Notes: generated by a model from the sequence alone, not told the origin. A DNA stretch of 64,000 nt from Deltaproteobacteria bacterium (GCA_009668975.1 SBEG01000004.1:62001-126000), one strand, 5' to 3'; shown: positions 8,767 to 18,892, counted from the stretch's first letter. A program made the numbers and translations.

Positions 8767-9735
8767 TTAGTGGCAACGGGTAACTACATAATCGGCAAGC
8801 GCGAACATGGCCTGCTTACCGGGAGAGTCGGGAAAAAGCGCAAGCCTTTTCTTGCCGCGATTCACAAAATCGAGAGACTTCCGCATGGAATACTCAATTC
8901 CGCCGCAGGATCTGACCAGCGAAACAACCTTCTGAAAATCTGCATCTTCGAGTGTATCGCTCACAATAACGTCCGCAATTTCCCGTTTCTCGGCAGGGGT
9001 ACAATTCCGCAGTGTATGAATCAACGGCAGGGTTATCTTCCCTTCTTCTAGATCATGTCCGATGCTTTTCCCGAATTGTTCTTCACTTGAGATATAGTCA
9101 AGGGTATCATCAATGAGCTGAAAAGCTATTCCAAGGTCCATGCCGAAATCGCGCAAGGCAGCCTCCTGTTCGGGAGACACTTTACCGAGAATCGCGCCGG
9201 CCTGGCAGGCGGTGGCAAGGAGCACCGCGGTCTTGCACTTGACCACTTCAATATACCGCTCTTCCGTCATTTCCAGGTCACTCATGGAAACGAGCTGCAT
9301 CACCTCTCCTTGAGCAATAATTGTGGTGGCTCCGGACAGAACGCGCAGGATATCCAGATCGCCATCCTCAACCATTAAAGAAAATGATTTGGAAAACAGG
9401 TAGTCGCCCACAAGTACCGAGGCCTCGTTTCCCCACAAGGTATTTGCGGAAGCCAGTCCTCTTCTCAAGCTGGCATTATCCACCACATCATCATGAAGCA
9501 AGGTTGCCGTATGAATGAATTCTATAACACTTGCCAGGGAAATGTGACGCTGCCCCTCATACCCGCAGAGCTTGGCGGAAAGAAGCAGCAAGGCGGGTCG
9601 GATTCTCTTCCCGCCGCTGGAAAGGACATACTCCCCGACCTTCCGGATAAGAAACACATCGGATTCCAGATCTTTCTTGAACTGCAGTTCAACATTTTTC
9701 AGCTCTGATTCAATGAGAGCTAAAGCGGATTCCAT
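8767..9735 (-). CDS. ispB: All-trans polyprenyl diphosphate synthase (octaprenyl type)
   Basis: 322 aa trans-isoprenyl diphosphate synthase with both aspartate-rich motifs, DDVVD (within HDDVVDNASLRRG) and DDTLDY. It extends farnesyl diphosphate with isopentenyl diphosphate to make the side chain of quinones; menaquinone is expected in this group. I prefer the ATG at 9735 (GAGG 7 bp upstream) over a TTG two codons earlier. Chain length cannot be read from the sequence, so the symbol follows the closest well-known family member. Confidence 0.88.
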   Translation of the reverse strand: MESALALIESELKNVELQFKKDLESDVFLIRKVGEYVLSSGGKRIRPALLLLSAKLCGYEGQRHISLASVIEFIHTATLLHDDVVDNASLRRGLASANTLWGNEASVLVGDYLFSKSFSLMVEDGDLDILRVLSGATTIIAQGEVMQLVSMSDLEMTEERYIEVVKCKTAVLLATACQAGAILGKVSPEQEAALRDFGMDLGIAFQLIDDTLDYISSEEQFGKSIGHDLEEGKITLPLIHTLRNCTPAEKREIADVIVSDTLEDADFQKVVSLVRSCGGIEYSMRKSLDFVNRGKKRLALFPDSPGKQAMFALADYVVTRCH

Positions 9736-9978
9736 GCGCAAACCTCGGGTATAATGTGCGGCAATAGTAAAGTAATGCCTTCTTGTTTGTCAAAGTTTTT
9801 CTCCCCCTGCAGGACATGGGCTTCGTTGGGGGGGGAAATGTCTTTCAGTACTACAGTGACGCATGGTTTCCCGGCATTTCATTCTCCACTGATGGCACAT
9901 TGCCTGTCAACTGCCTGCCAGCTGATTTCAACAATTCGGCAAAAATTCACTCGTGACATGTGACTATTTTTACGCAGG

Positions 9979-10050
9979 CAACCCCTCCAAACTTCCCCTT
10001 GACAAGGGAGACGTAAAGGCTCCCCCCCTGTCAAGGGGGGATTGAGGTGG
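9979..10050. repeat. C-rich hairpin repeats of the CCCCTCC type
   Basis: Two short inverted repeats occur in tandem: CCCTTGACAAGGG and CCCCCCTGTCAAGGGGGG. They sit in the gene-free stretch between ispB and the MITE copy. Similar C-rich hairpins recur near 26.56-26.62 kb and 50.48-50.50 kb, suggesting a dispersed intergenic repeat class. The 240 bp before it, 9736-9978, show nothing recognisable. Confidence 0.6.
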
Positions 10051-10067
10051 TTTGTTACATGGCACTA

Positions 10068-10235
10068 GGAGCCTGTCGGACTCAGGGTAAATCTGCTGCA
10101 AATCCGTCTGGACGGTCCATATTTCGCCGCTTTTTTGGGCAATAGAACAACTATTACCCTGCAAAATCGACAAAATCTGTCCTCGACCTCGACCAGCCGA
10201 ATTTTCGCTTCGATTTCCTAAGTCCGACAGACTCT
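10068..10235. mobile_element. MITE-like element, family 1, copy 1
   Basis: 168-bp element with terminal inverted repeats of about 19 bp (GGAGCCTGTCGGACTCAGG at one end, AGAGTCTGTCGGACTTAGG read inward from the other), flanked on both sides by TA. A homologous element lies at 58473-58634 in the opposite orientation, and an end-only remnant at 19173-19205. No transposase is encoded. TA flanks suggest past mobilisation by an IS630/Tc1-type transposase. It ends 9 bp from the slp stop codon and one frame through it is open, which produces a spurious 136-codon reading frame. Confidence 0.85.
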
Positions 10236-10243
10236 TAGGCCAC

Positions 10244-10783
10244 TCACCAGAAATAGGGGCGTCGATACCACCAATAGGGAGGTCCTCCGAACCAGAAAGG
10301 ATCATTGTAGTATCCCGGCGGGGGATACTGTAACTGCTCGAGCTCAGACTTGCTCCAGACATGAATCTCGCGTATGGCAATAATCGGATAGGTATAGTCT
10401 ATCTGATCGATCGGCAAGGTCTTTTTCCCCTGGACCTGGCCGACCAAGGTCACTCTGCGACCAATTTTATAAACAAGCGGATCGAGGAAGCGCGAGGTTG
10501 CCGCCAGGAATCGACCCCCCGAAGAGTGGGAGGCCTCCTCGGGAAGATCATCAGTCTCGAGGGGCGATTGGACTACTTCCAACTGCGATCCGTCTTTGGA
10601 ATTCCGCACAGCGGCAATTGTTCCGCCCAACATGACATATTTCCCCAGATAAGAGTCAGGGCTTGAACGCAGGTTTTGAAATTGTATCGTCGGATCAACC
10701 AGATTACGAGACTCTTCGCTGATTACGTGGGCACAACCCGCTAGCAGCAAAAAGAGTGCACTGAGAAAAAATATTCTTTTCAC
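10244..10783 (-). CDS. slp: Slp-family outer-membrane lipoprotein
   Basis: 179 aa. A signal peptide with lipobox LLLAGC (Cys17) is followed by a Slp-type OB-like domain and an aromatic C-terminal tail rich in Pro, Tyr and Trp. Slp proteins are starvation- or stress-induced outer-membrane lipoproteins of unknown biochemical role. The start is GTG at 10783 with AAGGAGG ideally placed. The 3' end touches the MITE copy, so the final residues could have been altered by the insertion; the Trp/Tyr-rich tail may be native or partly remodelled. Confidence 0.82.
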   Translation of the reverse strand: MKRIFFLSALFLLLAGCAHVISEESRNLVDPTIQFQNLRSSPDSYLGKYVMLGGTIAAVRNSKDGSQLEVVQSPLETDDLPEEASHSSGGRFLAATSRFLDPLVYKIGRRVTLVGQVQGKKTLPIDQIDYTYPIIAIREIHVWSKSELEQLQYPPPGYYNDPFWFGGPPYWWYRRPYFW

Positions 10784-10935
10784 GGGACACCTCCTTGGCT
10801 GACTCTATGAAAAGACTACTCTTCGGAGAGTGAAAGTCAACTTGGAGGAACTGATTGCTGTAGCACACGACAGGGGCCGGAACGAAAAGAGAAATGTCCT
10901 TCAGCTCCGTCCGAAAGAAGACTCCGGCACATACC

Positions 10936-11655
10936 TCAGGCATATTTTATCAACTCGACCATATCCCGCACCGCTCGATCAAGTCCAACCAGCACCGCCT
11001 TGGAGATGATCGAGTGGCCGATATTATACTCTTCAACGCCACCTAAAGCGGCAACCTTCTTGATATTGGCATAATTGAGGCCATGACCGGCATTGACGCC
11101 CAGTCCGAGCTTCGCGGAAAGTTTGATGGCATTCTCGATCTTGATCAACTCCTGCTCCTCGGTTTTCCAGTCAACGGCATCAGCAAAACTGCCGGTATGG
11201 ATCTCCACATAGTCAGCTCCAACCTTGTTGGCAGCTTTTATCTGGTCCGAATCCGGATCGATAAAAAGACTGGTCAGAATGCCGCCATCATGAAGACGGG
11301 CAAGCACTTTCTCGAGCGACTGCACATGCAGACGCACGTCGAGACCGCCCTCGGTCGTCAGCTCCTGGCGCTTTTCAGGCACCAGGGTGCACATGTCCGG
11401 TTTCACGGCAAGGGCAATCTCCACCATCTCCTCGGTGGCGGCCATTTCCAGATTAAGCTTTGTCCTGACTACCTGACGAAGAATTTTCAGATCACGGTCC
11501 TGGATGTGACGGCGATCCTCCCGGAGATGAATTGTGATACCATCGGCACCGGCCAGTTCGGCAATAGCCGCAGCGGCGACCGGATCAGGCTCGTTTCCGC
11601 CGCGAGCCTGCCGAATGGTTGCCACATGATCGATATTAACTCCAAGTTTGGCCAC
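10936..11655 (-). CDS. pdxJ: Pyridoxine 5'-phosphate synthase
   Basis: 239 aa TIM-barrel enzyme that joins 3-amino-2-oxopropyl phosphate and 1-deoxyxylulose 5-phosphate in de novo vitamin B6 synthesis. The opening [17 protein letters not shown] is the family hallmark, and [13 protein letters not shown] and [10 protein letters not shown] follow as expected. The GTG start at 11655 directly follows the glmM stop, with GGGAG inside the glmM end, so translation is probably coupled. It is the last gene of the cdaA-ybbR-glmM-pdxJ series. Confidence 0.96.
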   Translation of the reverse strand: MAKLGVNIDHVATIRQARGGNEPDPVAAAAIAELAGADGITIHLREDRRHIQDRDLKILRQVVRTKLNLEMAATEEMVEIALAVKPDMCTLVPEKRQELTTEGGLDVRLHVQSLEKVLARLHDGGILTSLFIDPDSDQIKAANKVGADYVEIHTGSFADAVDWKTEEQELIKIENAIKLSAKLGLGVNAGHGLNYANIKKVAALGGVEEYNIGHSIISKAVLVGLDRAVRDMVELIKYA

Positions 11656-11656
11656 G

Positions 11657-13018
11657 TTACTCCCCCCCTATCCTGGCGCGGACAAGGCCGGCGATCTCAT
11701 CAGCCCAGCCCTGGATTTCTTCCTTGTCAATACCTTCGATCATGATTCGCAACAACGGTTCCGTCCCGGAGTAGCGAATAAGGATTCGACCCTCATCATT
11801 CAATTTCCCCTCAATGTCGGCAATCAGCGCGGCAACCTCGGAAAAGGTCTTGATATCCTTCTTTTTTTTCACGCGGACATTTACCAGCACCTGCGGCAGG
11901 GCGGTCATGACCTGTGCCAACTCGGAAAGCCGGCGCTCTTTCCGGCGCATGATGGCAAGGACCTGAAGTGCGGACTGGATGCCATCTCCGGTGGTATTGT
12001 AGTCAAGGAATACCAGGTGGCCCGATTGCTCACCGCCGAAATTGTAGCCATTCTTGAGCATCTCCTCGACCACGTAGCGGTCTCCAACCGCGGTCTTGAC
12101 GATTTTGCCGCCGGCATTTCTGACAGCAAGATCCAATCCCATATTACTCATTACCGTTGCCACCAGGGTATTCTTCTTCAATTTCCTTCTTTTCAACAGG
12201 TCCGTGGCGCAGATGGCCATGATATGATCGCCATCGACCTCGTTGCCGAATTCATCCACAAAGATGACCCGGTCCGCATCACCATCAAGGGCAATCCCGA
12301 GATCCGCACCGTTGGCGCGTACCGCTTCGCTGATAACATCGGGATACAGTGATCCGCAACCGGCATTAATGTTGGTACCGTTCGGCTTATTGCCGAGAGT
12401 AATGACTTCGGCACCCAGTTCCTGAAAGACTGCGGGAGCAACCTTGTAAGCAGCGCCATTTGCACAATCCAGGACAATCTTCATCCCGGCCAGATCCAGT
12501 TCCTTGGGAAAGGCATTCTTGAGAAACACAATATAGCGGCCGGCGGCGTCATCAATGCGGTAGGCCTTGCCGACTTCGGTGGCAATGGGCCGGAAGGAGT
12601 CGATGTTCTTGGAGAAAATCAGCTCTTCAATGGCGAGTTCCGTGGCGTCGGGCAGCTTTATTCCGTCCCGGGAAAAAAACTTGATGCCATTGTCCTGAAA
12701 GGGATTATGGGACGCGGAGATAACCACGCCGGCATCGGCACGCATGGATGAAGTGATATTGGCAATCCCCGGCGTCGGCAAAGGCCCCACCAGCAGAACA
12801 TCGACACCCATGGAGCAGATTCCCGCCACCAGCGCGTTTTCAATCATGTACCCGGACAGACGTGTATCTTTACCGATAACGATGCGATGTCTGCGGGTAT
12901 CGCCATCCTTTTTGAAGATATGGGCCGCGGCCCGGCCGATCTGCATTGCCATTTCCGTGGTCATGGGGTAGACATTGGCCACGCCCCGCACACCATCAGT
13001 ACCAAACAGTTTCTTCAT
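11657..13018 (-). CDS. glmM: Phosphoglucosamine mutase
   Basis: 453 aa alpha-D-phosphohexomutase converting glucosamine-6-phosphate to glucosamine-1-phosphate for peptidoglycan and LPS precursors. The phosphoserine loop SASHNP at residues 101-106 (active Ser103), the metal loop DGDADR, and the C-terminal phosphate-binding [10 protein letters not shown] are intact. The ATG at 13018 follows an AGGA site. The cdaA-ybbR-glmM linkage seen here is conserved in many bacteria, and there is published evidence in Firmicutes that GlmM interacts with and modulates CdaA. Confidence 0.97.
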   Translation of the reverse strand: MKKLFGTDGVRGVANVYPMTTEMAMQIGRAAAHIFKKDGDTRRHRIVIGKDTRLSGYMIENALVAGICSMGVDVLLVGPLPTPGIANITSSMRADAGVVISASHNPFQDNGIKFFSRDGIKLPDATELAIEELIFSKNIDSFRPIATEVGKAYRIDDAAGRYIVFLKNAFPKELDLAGMKIVLDCANGAAYKVAPAVFQELGAEVITLGNKPNGTNINAGCGSLYPDVISEAVRANGADLGIALDGDADRVIFVDEFGNEVDGDHIMAICATDLLKRRKLKKNTLVATVMSNMGLDLAVRNAGGKIVKTAVGDRYVVEEMLKNGYNFGGEQSGHLVFLDYNTTGDGIQSALQVLAIMRRKERRLSELAQVMTALPQVLVNVRVKKKKDIKTFSEVAALIADIEGKLNDEGRILIRYSGTEPLLRIMIEGIDKEEIQGWADEIAGLVRARIGGE

Positions 13019-13088
13019 ATACTTGAATCCTCATTTCTTATGGAATAATAATGATGGCTTATCAAAAAGTCATTCCCCCGCCCTTGAC

Positions 13089-13146
13089 GGGCCTGCGCGC
13101 TGAAGCGCTTCGGCGCGCAAGCGGGAGGGCCCACAGGGCCTAAAGG
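13089..13146. repeat. REP-like mosaic repeat, copy 1
   Basis: A 37-nt block (13089-13125) built around a long imperfect palindrome, TGCGCGC..GAAGCGCTTC..GCGCGCA, is identical to one at 50502-50538. The next 21 nt (13126-13146) recur near 50425-50445, but inverted. It lies between glmM and ybbR. Two modules in different relative orientation is typical of bacterial REP/BIME elements. Confidence 0.75.
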
Positions 13147-13186
13147 AACAGTTTGAAAAATCTGCAAGCCCATCAATTTGGAAAGA

Positions 13187-13585
13187 TTATTTGACGCCCC
13201 GCCGCGGCGTCCGCACCAGTGTTACATCTACAACAGCGGGATAAATACGCATTACCGTAATACCCGGCGGAATACGCAGACGTTTTTCCATTCCGCTGAA
13301 GGTGACGGTCCCTTCGCGAAGATTGCGCAGATCGAGTGAAAGTGACAGTTCCTCTGTGCGCAGACCAAGGAGTCGAATCCTCGGCCCGGAAACGGTTACC
13401 TCAACGGTATCAGGCAAAGTACCGGCCACGGAAAGACCCGCGGGCAGGTTCCGCAGGGCAAGGGGGATGGAAATATCCCGTTCCGAATCTTTTGCGCCGG
13501 TCGCCAGCAGCCAGAGGGCAATCGCCAGCAGCAAGGCAAGAAGCTTCAGAGAAAGATTATTGACCAGCATCCTCCAGAATATCAT
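13187..13585 (-). CDS. YbbR-domain protein (CdaR-like)
   Basis: 132 aa. One N-terminal membrane helix (about residues 8-28) is followed by a single YbbR-like beta domain predicted outside the membrane. CdaR proteins in Firmicutes carry several YbbR repeats and regulate the diadenylate cyclase CdaA. Here a single domain is present. The ATG at 13585 overlaps the cdaA stop codon (ATGA), so translation is almost certainly coupled to it. Regulation of CdaA is inferred from linkage. Confidence 0.82.
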   Translation of the reverse strand: MIFWRMLVNNLSLKLLALLLAIALWLLATGAKDSERDISIPLALRNLPAGLSVAGTLPDTVEVTVSGPRIRLLGLRTEELSLSLDLRNLREGTVTFSGMEKRLRIPPGITVMRIYPAVVDVTLVRTPRRGVK

Positions 13586-14352
13586 CGAAACCACCTGCGC
13601 TGTTTCACCTGGATCAGTTTCTTCAGCATCTTGCGCAGCGTGTTGGGATCTATCGCCCGAGTGATCTTGCCGTCACAGGCCAGGGAAACAGCCCCCGTTT
13701 CCTCAGAAACTATCAGCACAACCGCGTCCGTAACCTCCGAAAGTCCGATTGCCGCCCGATGTCTCGTGCCGAGTGTTTTACATAGTTCCGGATTGCGGGA
13801 CAACGGCAGAAAACAGCCGGCCTTGGTCAATTTTTCCTTCTGGATAATAACGGCGCCGTCATGAATCGGAGAATAGGGAAGAAAGATGGAAGTCAGGAGT
13901 TCGCTGGTTACCTTGGCATCAATCTGGGTTCCCACTTCCAAGTGGTTTTCAACCTCCACTTCCCGTTCCAGGACAATCAGGGCGCCGATCTTCTTCTGAG
14001 CGAGAATGTCGGTTGCCGTGACCAGTTCCTCTGCCAGTTCTGAGACGACTTCACCACGCTCCTTGAGAAAGGTCTTCCTGCCCACGGCTGAAAGCGCCCG
14101 CCGGATGTCATGCTGAAAAATGATCACCAGGACGATGAGGATGGCGCCGAAAAAACTGTTCAGGATCCAATAGAGAGTTTGCAGGCCCAGCAACTGGGCG
14201 AAAAAATAGCAGAGGAAAAGTCCGGTCAGGCCAACGAGAAGGCGAACCGCGATGGTCCCTTTAATGAGGAGAATAATCCAGTAGAAGATGAATGCGACAA
14301 GCAGGATATCGACAAGGTCAAGCCAGGCAACATGTCCCAGAGGAGTCATCAT
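13582..14352 (-). CDS. cdaA: Membrane diadenylate cyclase (c-di-AMP synthase)
   Basis: 256 aa. Three N-terminal membrane helices are followed by a DisA_N/DAC domain with both catalytic motifs: Asp-Gly-Ala (within HDGAVII, about residues 165-167) and Arg-His-Arg (GTRHRAAIG, about 197-199). It makes c-di-AMP from two ATP. The start is ambiguous among a TTG at 14364 and adjacent ATGs at 14352 and 14349; I took 14352 because GGTGA precedes it. Linked to ybbR and glmM. The same window encodes KtrA/KtrB, a class of c-di-AMP target in Firmicutes. Confidence 0.92.
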   Translation of the reverse strand: MMTPLGHVAWLDLVDILLVAFIFYWIILLIKGTIAVRLLVGLTGLFLCYFFAQLLGLQTLYWILNSFFGAILIVLVIIFQHDIRRALSAVGRKTFLKERGEVVSELAEELVTATDILAQKKIGALIVLEREVEVENHLEVGTQIDAKVTSELLTSIFLPYSPIHDGAVIIQKEKLTKAGCFLPLSRNPELCKTLGTRHRAAIGLSEVTDAVVLIVSEETGAVSLACDGKITRAIDPNTLRKMLKKLIQVKQRRWFR

Positions 14353-14415
14353 CACATTCACCAAAAGTCAAATTAGCGGAAAACCAAAGGGATCAGAAAA
14401 GACCGTCGAAATTGG

Positions 14416-15306
14416 CTAGCCCGCCGTTGGACGCATCACCGCATGGGCAATCAGCGCCGCATCGCGCATCTGGCGAACGTCATGCACCCTGAAGATGGAA
14501 GCGCCTTTCGCGACGGCAAGCGCTATTGTAGCCGCCGTTCCAAAGGCCCGATCTCCTGTTTCACGGCCAAGAATCGTGCCGATGAAGCTTTTCCGTGATG
14601 TCCCGACCAGGATCGGCCGGTCAAGAACAGCAAGTTGCTCCAGGTTACGCAGAATTTCGAGATTTCCCTCGAGACTCTTGCCAAAACCGATGCCCGGATC
14701 CACCACGATGCGCGTTGCCGAGATCCCGGCTTCGGTTGCGGCTGACAGGCGGTCACGCAGGAAACTGATAATTTCCGGAATGAGGGCGGAATAGGCCGTA
14801 TCCTGCTGCATCTCCGTCGGCTTCCCCCGTGTATGCATGACAATCAGGCCGGCGGAAGATGTGGACACTACTTCCAGCATGCGAGGATCAAAGGTACCAC
14901 CACTGATATCATTGACAATTTCAGCACCGGCGCGAAGCGCCTCCCGTGCCACCGACGCCTTGTAGGTATCGATCGAGATCGGAATCCGCAGACGTCCGGC
15001 CAGCTTTTCAATGACCGGAAGAACTCTTCGCAGCTCCTGATTCTCGTCGACGGGAGGGGCAAAGGGGCGGGTACTTTCACCGCCGATATCAATGCTGTCG
15101 GCGCCTTCCGCTTCCATTTCCAGGGCGCGATCCACCGCTTTCCGGGGATCGAGAAAGAGGGAACCGTCAGAAAAGGAATCCGGAGTCACGTTGAGGATCC
15201 CCATGATATGGGGACGCTGAGCTACATGCAGAGTCCGCGTTCCAACCGTCCAGACATCGGAATCGGAGTGCGGTTGTTCCACCCCGGCTTTTTGAGAATC
15301 GTTCAT
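14416..15306 (-). CDS. folP: Dihydropteroate synthase
   Basis: 296 aa TIM-barrel enzyme joining p-aminobenzoate and the pterin diphosphate in folate synthesis. The signatures ILNVTPDSFSDG and DPGIGFGK and the intervening DIGGESTRP are intact. I chose the ATG at 15306 because AGGTGA lies 4-9 bp upstream; a longer frame would run into the ftsH 3' end and add residues unlike the family. The gap to ftsH is 22 bp, consistent with one transcript. Confidence 0.96.
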   Translation of the reverse strand: MNDSQKAGVEQPHSDSDVWTVGTRTLHVAQRPHIMGILNVTPDSFSDGSLFLDPRKAVDRALEMEAEGADSIDIGGESTRPFAPPVDENQELRRVLPVIEKLAGRLRIPISIDTYKASVAREALRAGAEIVNDISGGTFDPRMLEVVSTSSAGLIVMHTRGKPTEMQQDTAYSALIPEIISFLRDRLSAATEAGISATRIVVDPGIGFGKSLEGNLEILRNLEQLAVLDRPILVGTSRKSFIGTILGRETGDRAFGTAATIALAVAKGASIFRVHDVRQMRDAALIAHAVMRPTAG

Positions 15307-15328
15307 CAGGTCACCTGCGCAAGTCCTG

Positions 15329-17173
15329 TTACGATACCGACTCTTCCCCGGATTCGTCGGACTCAGCAGGTAGAGAAGGCGCATCGGCCTTGTGGCCGAT
15401 AATCTCATCAACATCGGCACCGTTCAGGCTTTCCTTCTCAATCAGCGCCAAGGCAATCTTATGGAGGATTTCGACATTGTCCGTCAGCAGGGTCCGGGCA
15501 CGAGTGTAATTGTCTTCGACGATTCGCCGGATTTCCTCATCAATTTCAACAGCTGTGGCCTCGCTGTAATTTTTTGCCGTAGACATCTCGCGACCGAGGA
15601 AGATCTGCTCGTCTTTTTTGCCGAAGCTGACCGGACCGAGTCGATCACTCATGCCCCATTCGCAGATCATTTTCCGGGAGATTTCCGTGGCCTGCTCAAT
15701 ATCGTTGCCGGCGCCGGTGGTCATGGTATGGAAGATAATCTCCTCGGCGGCACGCCCGCCCATCAGGACGGCAATCCTGTTCAGGAGAGTTTCCTTGTTG
15801 TAGGAATGCTTGTCCTCAGTCGGCAGCTGCATGGTGATGCCCAGAGCCCGGCCGCGCGGAATGATGGAAACCTTGTGTACCGGATCGGTCCCGGGAATCA
15901 GTTTCGCAACCAGGGTATGTCCAGCCTCGTGGTAGGCGGTATTTTTCTTTTCATCCTCGGATATGACCATGCTCCGGCGTTCGACGCCCATCAGGACCTT
16001 GTCCTTTGCATCATCAAAGTCCTGCATCTCAACCAGGTTCTTGTCCTTGCGTGCGGCAAGCAGAGCTGCTTCATTGACAACATTGGCAAGATCGGCGCCG
16101 GAAAAACCGGGAGTTCCGCGAGCGATGACCGAGAGGTCGACACTGGGCGCCAGAGGTGTCTTACGGGAATGGACCCGCAGAATCTCTTCCCGGCCCTTGA
16201 CATCCGGCCGGGGAACCACCACCTGCCGGTCGAAACGGCCGGGGCGGAGAAGCGCCGGGTCGAGGACATCCGGACGGTTGGTTGCGGAAATCAGGATTAC
16301 CCCTTCGTTGGACTCGAAACCGTCCATTTCGACGAGGAGCTGGTTCAGGGTCTGTTCCCGCTCGTCGTGGCCGCCGCCAAGTCCGGCGCCGCGATGGCGT
16401 CCTACGGCATCGATCTCATCAATAAAGATGATGCAGGGAGCATTCTTCTTCCCCTGGACAAAAAGGTCGCGAACGCGGCTCGCACCGACCCCGACAAACA
16501 TTTCGACAAAATCGGAACCGGAAATGGAAAAGAAGGGAACTCCCGCCTCACCGGCAATGGCACGTGCCAGCAGGGTTTTGCCGGTCCCCGGAGGACCCAC
16601 CAGCAGTACACCCTTGGGCAACCGGCCGCCAAGCTTGGTAAACTTTTTCGGATCTTTCAGGAAGGAAATGATTTCAGCCAGTTCCTCCTTGGCCTCATCC
16701 ACACCGGCCACATCCTCAAAGGTGATTTTCCCCTGGGCCTCGGTCAGGAGCTTTGCCCGGCTTTTACCGAAGGCCATAGCCTTGCCGCCGCCCGACTGCA
16801 TCTGGCGCATGAAGAAAATCCAGACGGCAACCAGGAGGATCAGCGGGAACCAGGACAGCAGCATGGAAAACCAGGGTACCTTGTCTTCCGCTGGTTCAGC
16901 CGTTACCGGTACTTTCTTTTCCAGCAGCTTTCCGGTCAGAGTCGGATCTTCGGGTTTGTAGGTTTTGAACTCTTTACCGGTGGTATACTTACCGATTATT
17001 TCGTTACCGCGCAGGGTAACGGTAGCAATCTTCCCTGCATCAAGTGCTGAGATAAATTCGGTATAGGAGGTCTTTTCCTGTCCCGTTTGGGATTTGTTAA
17101 AAAGATTGAAGACAAGGATCATCATCAGAACAATGACAAGCCACAGTGCAAGATTTTTGTGAAATTGGTTCAA
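15329..17173 (-). CDS. ftsH: ATP-dependent zinc metalloprotease FtsH
   Basis: 614 aa inner-membrane AAA+ protease that degrades misfolded membrane proteins and regulators. Two membrane helices (about 7-25 and 103-121) flank a periplasmic domain. The AAA domain has Walker A GPPGTGKT at 193-200, Walker B IIFIDEID at about 248-255, and the second region of homology with [19 protein letters not shown]. The zinc site HEAGH is at 415-419. Length and order match the family. The start appears to be TTG with GGGGG 5-6 bp upstream. It lies between tilS and folP, an order common in this group. Confidence 0.98.
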   Translation of the reverse strand: MNQFHKNLALWLVIVLMMILVFNLFNKSQTGQEKTSYTEFISALDAGKIATVTLRGNEIIGKYTTGKEFKTYKPEDPTLTGKLLEKKVPVTAEPAEDKVPWFSMLLSWFPLILLVAVWIFFMRQMQSGGGKAMAFGKSRAKLLTEAQGKITFEDVAGVDEAKEELAEIISFLKDPKKFTKLGGRLPKGVLLVGPPGTGKTLLARAIAGEAGVPFFSISGSDFVEMFVGVGASRVRDLFVQGKKNAPCIIFIDEIDAVGRHRGAGLGGGHDEREQTLNQLLVEMDGFESNEGVILISATNRPDVLDPALLRPGRFDRQVVVPRPDVKGREEILRVHSRKTPLAPSVDLSVIARGTPGFSGADLANVVNEAALLAARKDKNLVEMQDFDDAKDKVLMGVERRSMVISEDEKKNTAYHEAGHTLVAKLIPGTDPVHKVSIIPRGRALGITMQLPTEDKHSYNKETLLNRIAVLMGGRAAEEIIFHTMTTGAGNDIEQATEISRKMICEWGMSDRLGPVSFGKKDEQIFLGREMSTAKNYSEATAVEIDEEIRRIVEDNYTRARTLLTDNVEILHKIALALIEKESLNGADVDEIIGHKADAPSLPAESDESGEESVS

Positions 17174-17383
17174 GGGTACCCCCGGTGACTATTTCCATCC
17201 GGCCCGGCCGGATGAGATGCTGAAGGTTTATTTTTTGGAAACAATGAGTTTTTTCATGGTAAGCACAACGATGAGCTACCTGGAAGCGCATCCGGGTGCG
17301 ATACGCGGAAAGGCAGAACGTCTTTGATACTATTGATGAAATACCATACGACCTGGCATTTTACAAGCACTATACCGGCTCTG

Positions 17384-18850
17384 TCAGGTAATTGCAACCT
17401 CAGCTACCTGACGTGTTCCCGGCGGCACCCGCCCGGATTCTGAAACTCTCAGCCCGCAAACCCAGATGAGTTCCTCAGCGGCGAAGAGCAACGGTGTTCT
17501 GTACCGTACCGAAAGAGGGATCTTTCCGTCGATAAAGAAATCCTTTACTTTCCTGGTTCCTGACATGCCGAAAGGACGGAAGCGGTCCCCAGGCCGGATT
17601 GTTCGCAGCGTCCAGGGAAATGGGAAGGCAGCCGGATCAAAATAGGCTCGAGACGACGGCAGCGATTCCCAGTTTTCCGGCGGTGCGGTCAGACAAATTG
17701 AAATTTCGCGTCCATCCGGAAGCAGATGGCTTCCAGGACCTTCAATCCGGATTTCCCATGCTTCTCTCCCCGGCTTTTTATCCGTTGCCAAAAAATGCAG
17801 CTCATCGTAGCAGCGCAGCACCGAGAAACCGCCCGGAATCGACTGCTCTCCCTGAGTCCTGGCAGAGTGCACGAGGCGGTCGATCTGCTTCAAATGAATC
17901 GTGGCAATGCGGGCAAGGTCACGACGCAAAAGCTGAAGCGCCCGCCGGTAGAGGCGATAACGCAGCCCCGGCAACTCCGAGCGTACTGCCGTCACATTGA
18001 GCACAAACCCCTCGGAATCAGTGCGTGAAAGACGGGGAAACAGTCCCTCGACAAGGTTTTCCAGAACCTCATCATCAGCTGCCAGTGCTTCCGCCGTGTT
18101 ATTCAGCCGTTCACTAATAGCGGGATTGAATGTTCTCAGGTAGGGAAGGCATTCGTGACGAATACGATTGCGGAGAAAAACTGTCTCATCATTGCTGCTG
18201 TCATGGCGATACGAAAGACCGCGCCGTTCCAGGTAGGAAAGAATTTCATCTCTCGTCAGCAGTAACAGCGGTCTGACATACCTCGCGGAAGTCCGGAGAC
18301 GCATACTTGCGAGCCCTGTTGTGCCGGAACCGCGAAACAGCCGAAGGAGGAAGGTTTCGGCCTGATCATCCGCATGATGCCCCAAAGCTATCGCATGAGC
18401 GGAGCAGGATCCGGCAACTTCATCAAACCATTGATAGCGGGCATTCCGGCCAGCCTCTTCCAGGGACAGCTTTCGTCGTTTGCTGATTTCTTTCACATCC
18501 ACCCGCTGCACTTTGCAGGGCAGGCGGTAACGGGCGGCGAGTTCCTCGACAAATGCCGCGTCATCATCCGACTCCTTGCCACGTAGACCATGATTCAGGT
18601 GGGCAACCACGAGGTTCAGGCGAAGCTTTGTCAGCGAAGAGAGAATATCCAGCAGGACAACGGAATCCGCACCTCCGGAAACGGAAACGACCACCGTTTC
18701 GCCCTGGCAAAACAGCCGATTATCCCGAATAGTTTCGGAAACTTTTCTCAGCAATGGGTCTGTTTGCAGTGAAGCCTCCCGGAAAGCATGAAACCGGCAG
18801 ACAGCTCGAATGGCGCTTTCATCTCTCCCTGCAGCAGCAAAACACCTCAT
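17384..18850 (-). CDS. tilS: tRNA(Ile)-lysidine synthase
   Basis: Up to 488 aa. The PP-loop ATPase signature SGGADS is near residue 59 of the longest frame, followed by an ALGHHADDQAET helix and the C-terminal TilS domains. TilS converts C34 of the CAU anticodon of minor tRNA-Ile to lysidine. The start is unclear: the ATG at 18850 has no ribosome site and makes an unusually long N-terminus, whereas GGGAGG at 18775-18780 is ideally spaced for a CTG at 18769, where homology-like sequence also begins. The gap to ftsH, about 210 bp, holds no gene. Confidence 0.93.
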   Translation of the reverse strand: MRCFAAAGRDESAIRAVCRFHAFREASLQTDPLLRKVSETIRDNRLFCQGETVVVSVSGGADSVVLLDILSSLTKLRLNLVVAHLNHGLRGKESDDDAAFVEELAARYRLPCKVQRVDVKEISKRRKLSLEEAGRNARYQWFDEVAGSCSAHAIALGHHADDQAETFLLRLFRGSGTTGLASMRLRTSARYVRPLLLLTRDEILSYLERRGLSYRHDSSNDETVFLRNRIRHECLPYLRTFNPAISERLNNTAEALAADDEVLENLVEGLFPRLSRTDSEGFVLNVTAVRSELPGLRYRLYRRALQLLRRDLARIATIHLKQIDRLVHSARTQGEQSIPGGFSVLRCYDELHFLATDKKPGREAWEIRIEGPGSHLLPDGREISICLTAPPENWESLPSSRAYFDPAAFPFPWTLRTIRPGDRFRPFGMSGTRKVKDFFIDGKIPLSVRYRTPLLFAAEELIWVCGLRVSESGRVPPGTRQVAEVAIT

Positions 18851-18855
18851 AAACG

Positions 18856-18886
18856 AAAAAACCCCTCGTTTCCGCGGAAAGAGGGG
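18856..18886 (-). terminator. Intrinsic terminator upstream of tilS
   Basis: On the minus strand CCCCTC, a TTCCGCGGAA palindrome and GAGGGG form a strong stem followed by TTTTTT. It lies directly downstream of the tRNA 3' remnant and would end a transcript coming from that side, not from tilS. Confidence 0.8.
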
Positions 18887-18892
18887 GGGAAA

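Noticed and set aside
9970..10380. 136-codon minus-strand frame across MITE copy 1
   Set aside because: It runs through the MITE and overlaps the slp gene 3' end; the openness reflects the repeat, which is also open in copy 2.
15392..17050. 552-codon open frame on the plus strand
   Set aside because: It lies fully opposite ftsH, whose protein shows every expected motif; the antisense frame has no family features and arises from the GC-rich codon pattern.
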